DNA of 64,000 nucleotides, from positions 232,735 through 296,734 of the forward strand of contig NZ_JAIQDE010000010.1 in the NCBI RefSeq assembly GCF_020037015.1. The letters are read 5' to 3'. The stretch is from Corallococcus sp. AS-1-6 (GTDB lineage: Bacteria; Myxococcota; Myxococcia; Myxococcales; Myxococcaceae). Every line of letters begins with the position of its first letter. The first letter of the stretch is position 1. Below are positions 41,681-51,215 of the stretch, piece by piece. Below the pieces are notes generated by a model that saw only the letters and a list, made by a program, of their open reading frames with translations, was not told the DNA's origin and did not search any database. The translations under genes were made by a program, and so were the position numbers.

Positions 41681-42867
41681 GACGCAGGGCTTCCCTTCAG
41701 CGGGGCTTCACGCTGGTGGAGCTGATGATCGGCTCCGCGGTGTCCGTGGTGCTGCTCGCCATGGCCCTGGGCGCCAGCCTCCAGCTCCAGCGGCGCTCGA
41801 CGCTGGAGCAGCAGACGATGCTGGCGCAGACGAACGCACGCTCCATCAAGGAGTTCCTCGTCTCCGAGCTGCTCCGCGTGGGCGCCGGCATGGGGAACGC
41901 CACGCTGGTGTTCTCCCAGGGAGACGTGCGCCAGGGCCTCACCGTGTGGACGTCACCGGACCTGTCCGAGGGCCGTCCGCCCCTGCTGGCCGCGGATCCA
42001 GGCTTCAGGCTGCCGCCCGCGAGCGGCCCCTACGCGGACATGGCCTCGGATGCGCTGCAACTGTGGTGGGGCGACAGCCGGGGGCTGATCACCCTGGACG
42101 ACTGCTCCGGTGGAAAGGCCTACCGCGTCCGCGAGGATGGCGCGGAGCGCTTCTGCACGGCGGCCTCGCCCTCCACGGAGCTCCAGCCCGTGTCGGGGCA
42201 GACGACGCCCGCGTTCCTCGTCAATGCCAGCCAGGCGCTGGCCTGCCACGTGGAGGTGCAGCAGGTCCGCGCGGCGTCGCAGGAGGTGTCCGCCGTCGCG
42301 GGCACCGGCGCGCTGCGAACCGGGAGCGGGCCCTGCGTGGACGCCCAGGACGCCGTGTGGGAACAGACAGGCTGGTTGCTGATGCGGGCCCAGGGCGCGT
42401 CGTACCGGGTGAACTGGGCCTCGGGTGAACCGGTCCTGGAGTACCTGGCCGCGGGGGCCACCACGTGGACCGCGATGAGCCGCGACGTCGAGCGGCTGAA
42501 GGTCCGGCAGGGGCTCATCGACCTGTCCCAGCCCCAACTGCCCCCGCGCTGGTTCCCGGACGCGGAGGCCGGGAGGCCCGCGGTGGATGCCTGCACGCTC
42601 GGCCAGGCGCTGTGCGCGGTGGACACGGGGCCCGCGGACGCTCCGGAGGACGCCCCCACGTCGGACGCGGAGCTCCAGCGGCTGCTCCAGGAGCGCGTCC
42701 GCTCCGTTGAGGTGACGCTCGTGGTCCGCACGCCCCGCCGCGACCTGGGCTCCGTCCAGGCGGGGACGAGCGACGACGAGGGCTTCCCCCAGGACGGCTA
42801 CCGCCGCCGCACCCTTACCTTCCGGGTCAGTCTCCGCAACCCGGCCATCGCGGGACGGGTGCCATGA
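41677..42867 (+). CDS. pilW: Type IVa minor pilin PilW
   Basis: 396 residues from ATG 41677. Leader QRG then FTLVELMIGSAVSVVLLAMA, a canonical prepilin cleavage and helix with Glu5. The large beta-rich C-terminal domain with several Cys pairs is usual for PilW. Coupled by 4-nt overlaps to pilV and fimU. Confidence 0.9.
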   Translation: MRRRASLQRGFTLVELMIGSAVSVVLLAMALGASLQLQRRSTLEQQTMLAQTNARSIKEFLVSELLRVGAGMGNATLVFSQGDVRQGLTVWTSPDLSEGRPPLLAADPGFRLPPASGPYADMASDALQLWWGDSRGLITLDDCSGGKAYRVREDGAERFCTAASPSTELQPVSGQTTPAFLVNASQALACHVEVQQVRAASQEVSAVAGTGALRTGSGPCVDAQDAVWEQTGWLLMRAQGASYRVNWASGEPVLEYLAAGATTWTAMSRDVERLKVRQGLIDLSQPQLPPRWFPDAEAGRPAVDACTLGQALCAVDTGPADAPEDAPTSDAELQRLLQERVRSVEVTLVVRTPRRDLGSVQAGTSDDEGFPQDGYRRRTLTFRVSLRNPAIAGRVP

Positions 42868-43544
42868 CCGGCCCCCGACGCCCCTCCGAGGACTTCATGA
42901 AGCGCTCACGTGGGATGACGTTGCTGGAGTTGATGGCGGCCCTGGCCGTGTTCGCCGTGGGGACGGCGCTGGCGGTGGCGGGGATGCGCGGCGACCTGGA
43001 GCGCCGGCGCGAGAGCGGCGCGGCGCGGGAGCTGGAGTCCTCGGCGGTGCAGGCGCGGCAGCGGGCCCAGTCCACCCAGCAGCCCATCCGCTTCGTCGTG
43101 GACGCGAACGTGCGGCTGGCGAACGGCACCGTGGCCAGCGTGGCGCGCTGGGAGCGGCCGGTGTGCGACAACACCTGGGACAGCGACTCCTGCCCGGCCA
43201 CGCGCTGCCTGGCGACGACGTGCCGGCAGGTCCCGTCATGCTGCGACGAGGTGGGCGAGGACATCCCGCTCCCCCCGTCGATGGACGCCTCCAGCGTGAG
43301 CGGGCTGTGCTTCCTGCCCGCGTCGGGGCGGCCCGTGCGCGTCGAGGGCGACCTGGGCTGCCTGCGCGCCAGCCGGGGGCTCCCCGACGCGCTCGCCGCC
43401 GCCGCGCCCGGCACCCTGACGCTCACCTATTCCTCCGGGCGGGTCCCCACGCTGTTCCAGGTGGAGGGGCTGACCGGCGGGGTGCGCGTGCTGGACTGTG
43501 ATGCGCCGTCCGCGAGCGCGTACGCGGGCCGGGGGTGCCCGTAG
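42864..43544 (+). CDS. fimU: Type IVa minor pilin FimU
   Basis: 226 residues from ATG 42864 (ATGA overlap); an ATG at 42897 would shorten the leader and is also possible. SRG then MTLLELMAALAVFAVGTALA is the prepilin signature with Glu5. The globular part has eight Cys in about 110 residues, including CPATRCLATTCRQVPSCC. Last gene of the pilus operon. The gap 43545-43676 shows nothing certain. Confidence 0.87.
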   Translation: MTGPRRPSEDFMKRSRGMTLLELMAALAVFAVGTALAVAGMRGDLERRRESGAARELESSAVQARQRAQSTQQPIRFVVDANVRLANGTVASVARWERPVCDNTWDSDSCPATRCLATTCRQVPSCCDEVGEDIPLPPSMDASSVSGLCFLPASGRPVRVEGDLGCLRASRGLPDALAAAAPGTLTLTYSSGRVPTLFQVEGLTGGVRVLDCDAPSASAYAGRGCP

Positions 43545-43676
43545 CGGGCCCCCGCCGTCTTCCGGGTCAGGCCAGGAAGTCCGCACCTTGAAGTCAGGCC
43601 CGGAATCGTCAACATTGGCGGCCCATCCGCGTGCGTCCGGGCCCACGGTTCCGGCGGACGCCCTCGTGAGACCTCC

Positions 43677-45266
43677 ATGCTCGACCGCCCGATGTACCTG
43701 AAGCCCGATGTCGCCATCGAGCCGCTGTTCAACCAGTGGTACGTCTGGTGGTACCTCATCTCCCCCGCCACGGCGCCGCTGTTCGTCTCCCGCCTGCACC
43801 TGAAGCTGATGCAGTCGTTCGTGGCGAACCCGGACGTGCACGTGGCCGCGCTGCAGAACCCGGCGCTGATGGGCGGCCCCTTCATCAACCACCCCGTGTC
43901 GCGCGTGAACGAGGTGAAGGCCCTCCTCGACCGCACCACCCGCGAGCAGGCGGACATGCTGGCCTACACCAAGGCCGTGTCGGACCTGGAGCAGCTCCTG
44001 GCCAGCTCCAAGGGCGAGTCCCTGGAGCCGCTCTACGCCAAGGTGCCGGACATGCTGCGCGGCTTCGTGGAGCTGCACTACGACCTGGCCCACCGCGCCA
44101 ACGCCCGCATCATGGAGCCGCTGCTCTACCGCAGCAGCCTCTACAAGGAAGCGTCGCAGAGCATCTCGCTGATGCGCGTGGCCGGTGACGCGCGCAAGTA
44201 CGTCTTCAGCACCCCGCGCCTGGAGGGCGACTCGCCCCTGTGGCTCCAGGTGCCCTACCGGCATGAAGGCATCGACGCCCTCTTCCGCATGCGCCACACG
44301 CCGGGCAGCCCCGGGCAGGTGGCGGAGATGCTGGGCGTGCCGTCCTCCGCGGCGGAGGCCTTCGCGGACCTCTTCACGGAGACCGCCCCGCGCAAGCCCG
44401 AGCCGTACACCGGCCCCGGCGTGCGCGTGCGCTACTTCGGCCACGCGTGCGTGCTGATGGAGACGCGCGAGGTGTCCGTCCTCACCGACCCCGTCATCAG
44501 CTACGAGTTCCCCACGGACCAGCGGCGCTTCACCCACGCGGACCTGCCGGAGAAGATCGACTACGTCCTCATCACCCACGGCCACGCGGACCACCTGATG
44601 ATGGAGACGCTGCTGCAGTTGCGTCACCGCATCGGGACCATCGTGGTGCCGCGCTCGAACGCGTACTCGCTGGCGGACCCGTCGCTGCGCCTGGTGCTGG
44701 AGAAGACGGGCTTCAAGAACGTCATCGAGATCGACGACCTGCAGGAGATCCAGATCCCCGGCGGGTCGCTGATGGGCATCCCCTTCATCGGCGAGCACAG
44801 CGACCTGGCGGTGCAGGCGAAGACGGCGCACCTGGTGCGGCTGGCTGGCCGCTCGCTGCTGATGGCCGCGGACTCCAACGCGCTGGAGCCGCGCATGTAC
44901 CAGCACCTGTCGGCGCTGGTGGGGCCGCTGGACGCGCTCTACCTGGGCATGGAGTGCGAGGGCGGCCCGATGAGCTGGATGTACGGCCCGCTGCTCAGCC
45001 AGCCCCTGCCGCGCAAGATGGACCAGTCGCGCCGGCTCAACGGCTCCGACAGCGCCCGCGCCACGGAGATCCTCAATCACCTGAACCCGAAGGAGGTCTT
45101 CATCTACGCCATGGGCCAGGAGCCCTGGCTGCGCCACGTGATGGTGCTCCAGTACGACGAGACCGCGCCCCAGATGATCGAATCCAACAAGTTCATCGAG
45201 GTCTGCAAGGGCCGCGGCATCCCCGCCGCGCGGCCCTTCCTGAGCATGGAGCGCATCCTGGAGTAG
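43677..45266 (+). CDS. CmlA-like di-iron oxygenase (metallo-beta-lactamase fold)
   Basis: 529 residues, close to CmlA (about 530). The N-terminal 240 residues (MLDRPMYLKPDVAIEPLFNQ, LLDRTTREQADML, KGESLEPLYAKVPDMLRGF) are the helical CmlA-type domain. The C-terminal domain holds the metal motif THGHADH near residue 300 (HxHxDH) plus GEHSDLAVQ and AADSN. CmlA hydroxylates the beta carbon of a carrier-bound aromatic amino acid; related proteins occur in natural product clusters. Here it lies beside a RiPP cluster with no carrier protein in view, so its substrate may be the peptide. Membership in the cluster is inferred. Confidence 0.75.
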   Translation: MLDRPMYLKPDVAIEPLFNQWYVWWYLISPATAPLFVSRLHLKLMQSFVANPDVHVAALQNPALMGGPFINHPVSRVNEVKALLDRTTREQADMLAYTKAVSDLEQLLASSKGESLEPLYAKVPDMLRGFVELHYDLAHRANARIMEPLLYRSSLYKEASQSISLMRVAGDARKYVFSTPRLEGDSPLWLQVPYRHEGIDALFRMRHTPGSPGQVAEMLGVPSSAAEAFADLFTETAPRKPEPYTGPGVRVRYFGHACVLMETREVSVLTDPVISYEFPTDQRRFTHADLPEKIDYVLITHGHADHLMMETLLQLRHRIGTIVVPRSNAYSLADPSLRLVLEKTGFKNVIEIDDLQEIQIPGGSLMGIPFIGEHSDLAVQAKTAHLVRLAGRSLLMAADSNALEPRMYQHLSALVGPLDALYLGMECEGGPMSWMYGPLLSQPLPRKMDQSRRLNGSDSARATEILNHLNPKEVFIYAMGQEPWLRHVMVLQYDETAPQMIESNKFIEVCKGRGIPAARPFLSMERILE

Positions 45267-45290
45267 CCGCGCGCCCAACGAAGCCGGGCG

Positions 45291-46964
45291 TCAGTGCTTG
45301 CGGCGGGCGAGCTTGCGCAGGCCCGCGAGCAGCGCCTCGCCGTCCGGCGTGCCCAGGCCCGTGCACGCGTTCCACAGCGTCTCGTCGCTGGCGAAGTACG
45401 CGCCGTTGCCGCCGAGGGTGATGCGGCGCACGACGGGCTGGCCCTCGGTGACGAGCGCGTACAGCCGGGGGTGGAGGAAGCCCACGCGCTCGCCCAACGC
45501 CGCGTTGAGGCGGACGATGAGCGCGGCCCACATGGGCGCGGCGGCGCTCGTGCCCGCGGCCACGCCCTGCTGGCCCTTGAAGACGATTTCATAGCCGGTG
45601 TGCAGATCCGCGTTCGCCGCGACGTCCGGCACGCCCCGGCCGGTGCTCCGGGAGACCTCGAACACGCCGTTCGTCCATGACGACTTCACCAGCTCCGGCA
45701 CGCCCATGCCCTGCTGGTACGGCGGCAGCGCGTTCATGGTGCTGACGCCACCGCTGCTCGCGCCCGCGGCCGTGGAGCTGGGGCCCATGGACATCGCCTC
45801 GCCCAGGCGGTTCCACACGCGCTCGTGGTGGAGGACGTCCCCCACCGCCTCCAGCGTGGTGCCGCCACAGCCCAGCACCAGCGCGCTCGCCGCGGGGTAG
45901 CTCGTCGCGGCCACGGTGATGGCGCCCGTGGGCGAGCGCGCGTTCACCGGCACCTGCGAGCCCAGGTCACCGGACGCGGCGCACACGGTGATGCCCAGGA
46001 GCGCGGCCTCGACGAAGAGCCGCTCGAAGGCCAGCTCCTCGCCCGGCTGGATGAGCGACCCTTCGTAGAAGGACCAACTGGTGCTCAGCACCGACGGCCG
46101 GTTCTCCCGGTCGCTGATGGCCTCCGCCAGGACGCGGTGGTAGTCGCGCAGCGAGTAGTCCTTCGACGCCGCGTTGTAGACGACGACGCGCGCGGACGGA
46201 CACACGGAGGCCACCAGCTCCACGTCCATGGTGACCTCCGCGTTGGAGGCGGTGTTGAGGATCCCCGCCTTGTTCGGCCCCACGTTCACCACCGGCGCCG
46301 TGCGCTCCACCCCCACGGCCTTCAGGTACGCGTCCAGGTCCGCCTGCTTGTAGCCGCCCGCCAGCTCGATGACGCCCACGCACTGGCCCTCCCCCAGGTT
46401 GCGGGGGTAGCGGTAGAGGGCGGCCACGTGGGGCGCCGTGTACGTGCGCAGCCCGGCCTGCCGCGCCATCTCCCGGGGGATGGGCAGGGCCGCCGCGTTG
46501 TGGGTGACCAGCGGCCGCGTGTCCAGGCCCAGGACCCACTCCGCCACGTCCTTCAGCGCGCGCGGCAGGCACACCGGCTTCGTGTGCGTCAGGTAGGAGG
46601 TCTTCCCGTAAGTGTAGCGCCGCAGGTCCACGTCGAAGGCCTTGCGGATGGCGGCCGTGGATCCCTGGAGCACGACGTAGCCCCGGTCGCGCCGCTCGGA
46701 GGTGATGGTCAGGCCGTGGCTCTTCGCGAAGCGCCGCACGGCGGCCAGGTGCTTCGGGTCCGCGCCGTACTTCGCCTCGAACTCCTCATGGGTGAGCGGG
46801 CGGCGCGGCGGGTTCGTGCACAGCTCCTCCACCGTGGGCAGCGGTGACCCGTGACGCAGCAGCAGGGTGACCTCCACCGTGCCGGTGGCGGCGCGGCTCC
46901 GGAGGGGGGGATGGAGGGACGCCGGGGACACACGCGCGCTCTGCGTCAGGGGGATGCGGGCCAT
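45291..46964 (-). CDS. Sedolisin (S53) serine protease, no signal peptide
   Basis: 557 residues from ATG 46964; an upstream GTG at 47024 is less likely because it lacks a ribosome site. A pro-kumamolisin domain (VTLLLRHGSPLPTVEEL) covers about residues 30-160. The catalytic domain shows Glu and Asp four residues apart in AEVTMDVEL, the oxyanion Asp in ASGDLGS, Ser in AGTSAAAPMW, and the C-terminal calcium site near NACTGLGTPDG. No signal peptide is seen. Divergent from the YcaO gene with 96 nt between, so it is a candidate leader peptidase for the RiPP, or an unrelated secreted enzyme. Confidence 0.88.
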   Translation of the reverse strand: MARIPLTQSARVSPASLHPPLRSRAATGTVEVTLLLRHGSPLPTVEELCTNPPRRPLTHEEFEAKYGADPKHLAAVRRFAKSHGLTITSERRDRGYVVLQGSTAAIRKAFDVDLRRYTYGKTSYLTHTKPVCLPRALKDVAEWVLGLDTRPLVTHNAAALPIPREMARQAGLRTYTAPHVAALYRYPRNLGEGQCVGVIELAGGYKQADLDAYLKAVGVERTAPVVNVGPNKAGILNTASNAEVTMDVELVASVCPSARVVVYNAASKDYSLRDYHRVLAEAISDRENRPSVLSTSWSFYEGSLIQPGEELAFERLFVEAALLGITVCAASGDLGSQVPVNARSPTGAITVAATSYPAASALVLGCGGTTLEAVGDVLHHERVWNRLGEAMSMGPSSTAAGASSGGVSTMNALPPYQQGMGVPELVKSSWTNGVFEVSRSTGRGVPDVAANADLHTGYEIVFKGQQGVAAGTSAAAPMWAALIVRLNAALGERVGFLHPRLYALVTEGQPVVRRITLGGNGAYFASDETLWNACTGLGTPDGEALLAGLRKLARRKH

Positions 46965-47060
46965 GAGGCGGCGTTCTACCACGCGGCGTCCGGGCCCCCG
47001 GAAGCCGCGCCGGGTCGTATCCACGAGCGAGGGCTACCGGGTAGGCTCGCCCGCCTGCCC

Positions 47061-49256
47061 ATGGACCGAGTCCTTCGCATCAAACCCCACCTGCGCGCAG
47101 AGGTGCTCGACGCGCGGCGCGTGTTCCTCGTCGGGGAGCGCGCCCAGTTCCTGCTGGAGGGCGAGCTGCACGCGAGCATCGTGCCCCTGCTGGATGGCGA
47201 GCGCACCGTGGCGAACGTCATCGCCGCGCTGGCGGGGCGGGCCTCCGCGCCGGAGGTGCTCTACACGCTGGCGCTGCTGGAGGAGCGCGGGCACGTGGAG
47301 GAGGCGCACGACGTCTTCGACGAGAGCGTCGCCGGCTTCTGGGAGTCCATGGGCGTGGGCGCGGCCACCGCGGCCGGGCGGCTGTTGGACGTGTCCGTCT
47401 CCGTGCACGCGGTGGACGGCGAGGACGGCGAGGGGCTGGCGGAGGCGCTGCGTGACACCGGCCTGGACGTGCGCGACGACGCCGACCGCCGCGTGCTGCT
47501 GGTGGATGACTACCTGTCGCCCGAAGCGCTCGCGCTGGCCCGGGAGGCCCGGAGCGCGGGCGCCGCGTTCCTCCCGCTGAAGGTGTCCGGCACCGCGTGC
47601 CACGCCGGCCCGGTGGTGGGCACCGGCGAGCGCGCCTGCTGGACGTGCCTCACGGCGCGGCTGTGGGACAACCGCCCCATCGAGAAGTACCTCGCGCGCA
47701 AGGGCACCCCGCCGCGCGCCATCCGCCCGCCGCGCACGGGCCTGCCCACCACCGCGAAGGCGGGGCTGTCCTTCGCGGCGACGCTCGTGGCCCGCTGGGT
47801 GGTGGACGGGCCCGCCGGCCCGGGGCAGGCGCGGCTGTGGACGCTGGACTTCGCCACCTGGAAGCTGGAGTCGCACGCGGTGGCGAAGCGCCCGCAGTGC
47901 CCGGACTGCGGCGACCCCCACTGGATGGAGGCGCGGGCGAAGAAGCCCCTGGAGCTGGCCTCGCGCTTCAAGCGCTTCACCGACGACGGGGGCCACCGCA
48001 TCCTCACACCCGAGCAGACCTGGGAGCGCCACCGCCACCTCATCAGCCCGGTGACGGGCGTGGTGAGTGACCTGCGCGCGGTGCCGGGCGACGCCCCGCT
48101 GGGCCACATCCAGTCCGCCGTCTTCCGCGTGTGCCCGTGGACGGACGCGCCGGCCTCCGACGACTTCCACCGCGTGGCCAGCGGCAAGGGCCGCACGGAG
48201 GCCCAGGCCCGCGCGGGCGCGCTGTGTGAGGCGCTGGAGCGCTACAGCGCGGTGTTCCAGGGCGACGAGCCCCGCGTCCACGCCACGGCGTCCCAGTTGG
48301 GCGCGCAGGCCGTGCACCCGGACGCGCTCCAGCACTTCAGCGCCGCGCAGTTCCAGGCCCGGTCCGACGGCGAGGGCCGGCGCGACATGCGCACCGCGGT
48401 GCCCCGTCCGTACGCGGATGAGCCCATGGACTGGAGCCCCGCGTGGTCGCTCACGCACGGGGTCCCCCGGTACGTGCCCACGGCGTTCGCGTACCTCTTC
48501 GCGCCCACGCCCCCGTCCGCGGACGGGCCGTTCTGCCTCTTCAACTCCAACGGGAACGCGGCGGGCAACTGCCTGGAGGAGGCCATCCTCCAGGGCTTCC
48601 TGGAGCTGGTGGAGCGCGATGCGGTGGCGCTCTGGTGGTACAACCGCCTGCGCCGTCCGCGCCTGGACCTGCGCTCCTTCGACGAGCCGTGGTTCACGTC
48701 CGTGAGCGAGCACTACCAGTCGCTCGGCCTCACGTTGTCGGTGTTGGACCTCACGCACGACCTGGGCATCCCGGTGTTCGCCGCGCTCGTGTGGTCGCCG
48801 GAGCGCGGGCGGGCCTGGGCCGGGTGCGGCTGCCACTTCGACGCGAAGCTCGCGGTGCAGCGCGCGCTCACGGAGGTGGCCCAGTGCTACGACCCGAAGG
48901 ACGTGGCCCCGTCGCCCTGGGACGCCAGCGCGCACGGCGACGTGAGCTGGCTCTTCCCCAACGACCTGGTCCCCGCGCGCGTCCGCGACGACTTCCCGCG
49001 CGTGTGGCACCACGACCTGCGGGACGACGTGCGCGAGTGCGTGGCCCGGGCCGCGAGCGTGGGGCTGGAGACGCTGGTGGTGGAGCAATCACGGCCCGAC
49101 GTGGGCGTATCCGCGGTGAAGGTCATCGTCCCGGGGCTGCGCCACTTCTGGCGGAGGCTGGGCCCCGGCCGGCTGTATGACGTCCCCGTGCGGATGGGGT
49201 GGCTGAAGGCCCCCAAGGCAGAAGCGCAGCTCAACCCCGTGCCCTTCTACTTCTGA
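47061..49256 (+). CDS. TOMM cyclodehydratase, fused C and YcaO (D) domains
   Basis: 731 residues from ATG 47061. Order: RRE-like winged helix for leader binding (1-90), ThiF-like C domain with zinc Cys pairs CWTC (about 192) and CPDC (about 280), and the YcaO domain from about 340. The YcaO ATP site is visible in GKGRTEAQARAGALCEALER and NAAGNCLEEAILQGFLELVE. The end NPVPFYF has the Pro-containing tail that sits in the active site. It uses ATP to turn Cys, Ser or Thr of the precursor into thiazolines and oxazolines. First gene of a four-gene plus operon. Confidence 0.95.
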   Translation: MDRVLRIKPHLRAEVLDARRVFLVGERAQFLLEGELHASIVPLLDGERTVANVIAALAGRASAPEVLYTLALLEERGHVEEAHDVFDESVAGFWESMGVGAATAAGRLLDVSVSVHAVDGEDGEGLAEALRDTGLDVRDDADRRVLLVDDYLSPEALALAREARSAGAAFLPLKVSGTACHAGPVVGTGERACWTCLTARLWDNRPIEKYLARKGTPPRAIRPPRTGLPTTAKAGLSFAATLVARWVVDGPAGPGQARLWTLDFATWKLESHAVAKRPQCPDCGDPHWMEARAKKPLELASRFKRFTDDGGHRILTPEQTWERHRHLISPVTGVVSDLRAVPGDAPLGHIQSAVFRVCPWTDAPASDDFHRVASGKGRTEAQARAGALCEALERYSAVFQGDEPRVHATASQLGAQAVHPDALQHFSAAQFQARSDGEGRRDMRTAVPRPYADEPMDWSPAWSLTHGVPRYVPTAFAYLFAPTPPSADGPFCLFNSNGNAAGNCLEEAILQGFLELVERDAVALWWYNRLRRPRLDLRSFDEPWFTSVSEHYQSLGLTLSVLDLTHDLGIPVFAALVWSPERGRAWAGCGCHFDAKLAVQRALTEVAQCYDPKDVAPSPWDASAHGDVSWLFPNDLVPARVRDDFPRVWHHDLRDDVRECVARAASVGLETLVVEQSRPDVGVSAVKVIVPGLRHFWRRLGPGRLYDVPVRMGWLKAPKAEAQLNPVPFYF

Positions 49257-49259
49257 GCG

Positions 49260-51212
49260 ATGGCGCCGCCCCCTGAACCCAAGCCCCGCATCCTGCTCGT
49301 CCAGTGCGGCCCCGACCGGCGCCACGTGGACCGGGAGACGGAGGACTTCGACCCCGAGCGCGGCCTGGTGAAGCGCGCGACGATGACGCCGCTGGCCTGC
49401 GCGACGCTCGCGGCGCTCACGCCGGACGCCTTCACCGTGGACATCTGGGACGAGGAGCTGCACGGCCAGCTCCGCGCGGACACGGAGCTGCCGGACTACG
49501 ACATCGTCGGCGTGTCGGTGATGTACTCCGCCCTCACCTACCAGGCGCGCTTCCTGGGCGGCCACTTCCGCGACCGGGGCGCCACCGTGGTCGCGGGCGG
49601 CCCGGCCATCTCCGCCGCGCCGGAGGACTACCGGGGCTTCTTCGACGCCCTCTTCGTCAACGAGGCGGAGCGCACCTGGCCGCGCTTCCTCGCGGACTGG
49701 CTCGGGGGCGAGTACGCGGCCGAGTACCGCCAGCTCGACAAGCCCGCGCTGAGTGAGAGCCCCCTGCCCCGCTGGGACGCCATCGCGGCGGACCTCCCGC
49801 GCTACGCGTGGGGCTCCGTGCAGACCACGCGCGGCTGCCCGTTCGACTGCTCCTTCTGTGACGTCATCTACCTGTACGGCCGCAAGCAGCGGCACAAGCC
49901 GGTGGAGCGCGTGCTGGACGAGGTGCGCGCCCACGCGGCGCTCGGGGCGGAGGGCGTCTTCTTCGCGGACGACGAGTTCATCGGCGACGCGGCGTACGCG
50001 AAGGAGGTGCTCGCGGGGCTGGTGCCCCTCAACCGCGCCCTGCCCCGGCCGCTGCGCTTCTTCACCCAGGTGACGATGAACCTGAGCCGCGACGCCGGGC
50101 TGCTGGAGGGCATGGCGGACGCCAACTTCTACACCGTCGTCCTGGGCATCGAGTCCTTCGACACGGCCGCGCTCAAGGAAGCGCAGAAGCACCAGAACGT
50201 GCGCGCGGACCTCGTGGGAGACCTCCTGCGCATCCAGGCGCACGGCATCGGGCCCCGGGGCAGCTTCATCGTCGGGTTCGACCAGGACACGCCCGCGGTC
50301 TTCGACTCGCTGCACGCGAACATCCAGCGCACGCACCTGCCCTGGGTGGTGGTGGCGCCCCTCCAGGCCCCGCGCGGCACGAAGCTGTGGACGCGGCTGC
50401 GCGCGGAGGGCCGGCTCGCCACGCCGCGCAAGGCGCAAGCGAAGGACCGGGGCGCCATCATGCTCAACGTGATGCCCCTGGGCATGACGCGGCCCCAGTT
50501 GCTCGAAGGCTTCCGCGACCTGGTGGAGCGGCTGTCCACCTGGGACGCCGCCTGCGAGCGCATCCGGGGCTTCATCGCCGGCATCCAGCGCCCGCCCCGG
50601 GTGGAGGAGCCCCACTGGCCGGAGGCCGTCACCGACCGCTTCCTGCGCGAGTCCACCGCCGCCTGGGCCCTGACGCCGTCCGAGCGGCAGGCCCTGGGGG
50701 ACACGCTCGCGGAGGTGCGCCGCACCGCCCCGGCGATGCTGCCGCGCGCGGTGTTCTTCCTCGCGCGCAACCAGAACGAGCGCCGCCGCCACGAGCGCCT
50801 CTTCACGGACTTCGACGCGGTGCTGGCCACCGAGCGCCAGGGCGACCTCGTCCCGGACACGCAGCCCGTCTACGTCCCGCCGAGCTTCGCCACCGCGATG
50901 CGCGACGTGTTCCCGGACCTCTTCGTGCGCCTGAGCCGCGACCTGCCGGACCGCCGCGACGTGCCGGAGGCCTCGCGCGACGTGCTGGTGGACTTCGTCG
51001 CCCGCTGGGGCGAGGGCTTCCAGGCGCTCCAGCCGCAGCACCACGAGTTCCTGCGCGAGCTGTGCGACCGCGCGGTGGCGGCGCGGGGCGGACAGCCGGG
51101 CACGCTGGAGGACGCGGAGGAGCAGGCCCTGCGCACCCAGGCGCGCCGCACCGGCCTGCTGGAGGCGCTGCTCAAGGACGTGCGCGACGAGCTCGCGAGC
51201 TGGGGACCCTGA
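49260..51212 (+). CDS. B12-binding-type radical SAM enzyme
   Basis: 650 residues starting 3 nt after the YcaO stop. An N-terminal Rossmann-like cobalamin-binding-type domain (PRILLVQCGPD ... YDIVGVSVMYSA ... VVAGGPAISA) is followed by the radical SAM cluster motif RGCPFDCSFCD near residues 190-200. The core ends around 430; a 200-residue C-terminal helical region follows. Similar enzymes methylate or otherwise alter unreactive carbons. In this cluster the peptide is the likely substrate. The DxHxxG cobalamin motif is not obvious, so the B12 may bind base-off or not at all. Confidence 0.88.
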   Translation: MAPPPEPKPRILLVQCGPDRRHVDRETEDFDPERGLVKRATMTPLACATLAALTPDAFTVDIWDEELHGQLRADTELPDYDIVGVSVMYSALTYQARFLGGHFRDRGATVVAGGPAISAAPEDYRGFFDALFVNEAERTWPRFLADWLGGEYAAEYRQLDKPALSESPLPRWDAIAADLPRYAWGSVQTTRGCPFDCSFCDVIYLYGRKQRHKPVERVLDEVRAHAALGAEGVFFADDEFIGDAAYAKEVLAGLVPLNRALPRPLRFFTQVTMNLSRDAGLLEGMADANFYTVVLGIESFDTAALKEAQKHQNVRADLVGDLLRIQAHGIGPRGSFIVGFDQDTPAVFDSLHANIQRTHLPWVVVAPLQAPRGTKLWTRLRAEGRLATPRKAQAKDRGAIMLNVMPLGMTRPQLLEGFRDLVERLSTWDAACERIRGFIAGIQRPPRVEEPHWPEAVTDRFLRESTAAWALTPSERQALGDTLAEVRRTAPAMLPRAVFFLARNQNERRRHERLFTDFDAVLATERQGDLVPDTQPVYVPPSFATAMRDVFPDLFVRLSRDLPDRRDVPEASRDVLVDFVARWGEGFQALQPQHHEFLRELCDRAVAARGGQPGTLEDAEEQALRTQARRTGLLEALLKDVRDELASWGP

Positions 51213-51215
51213 CGC

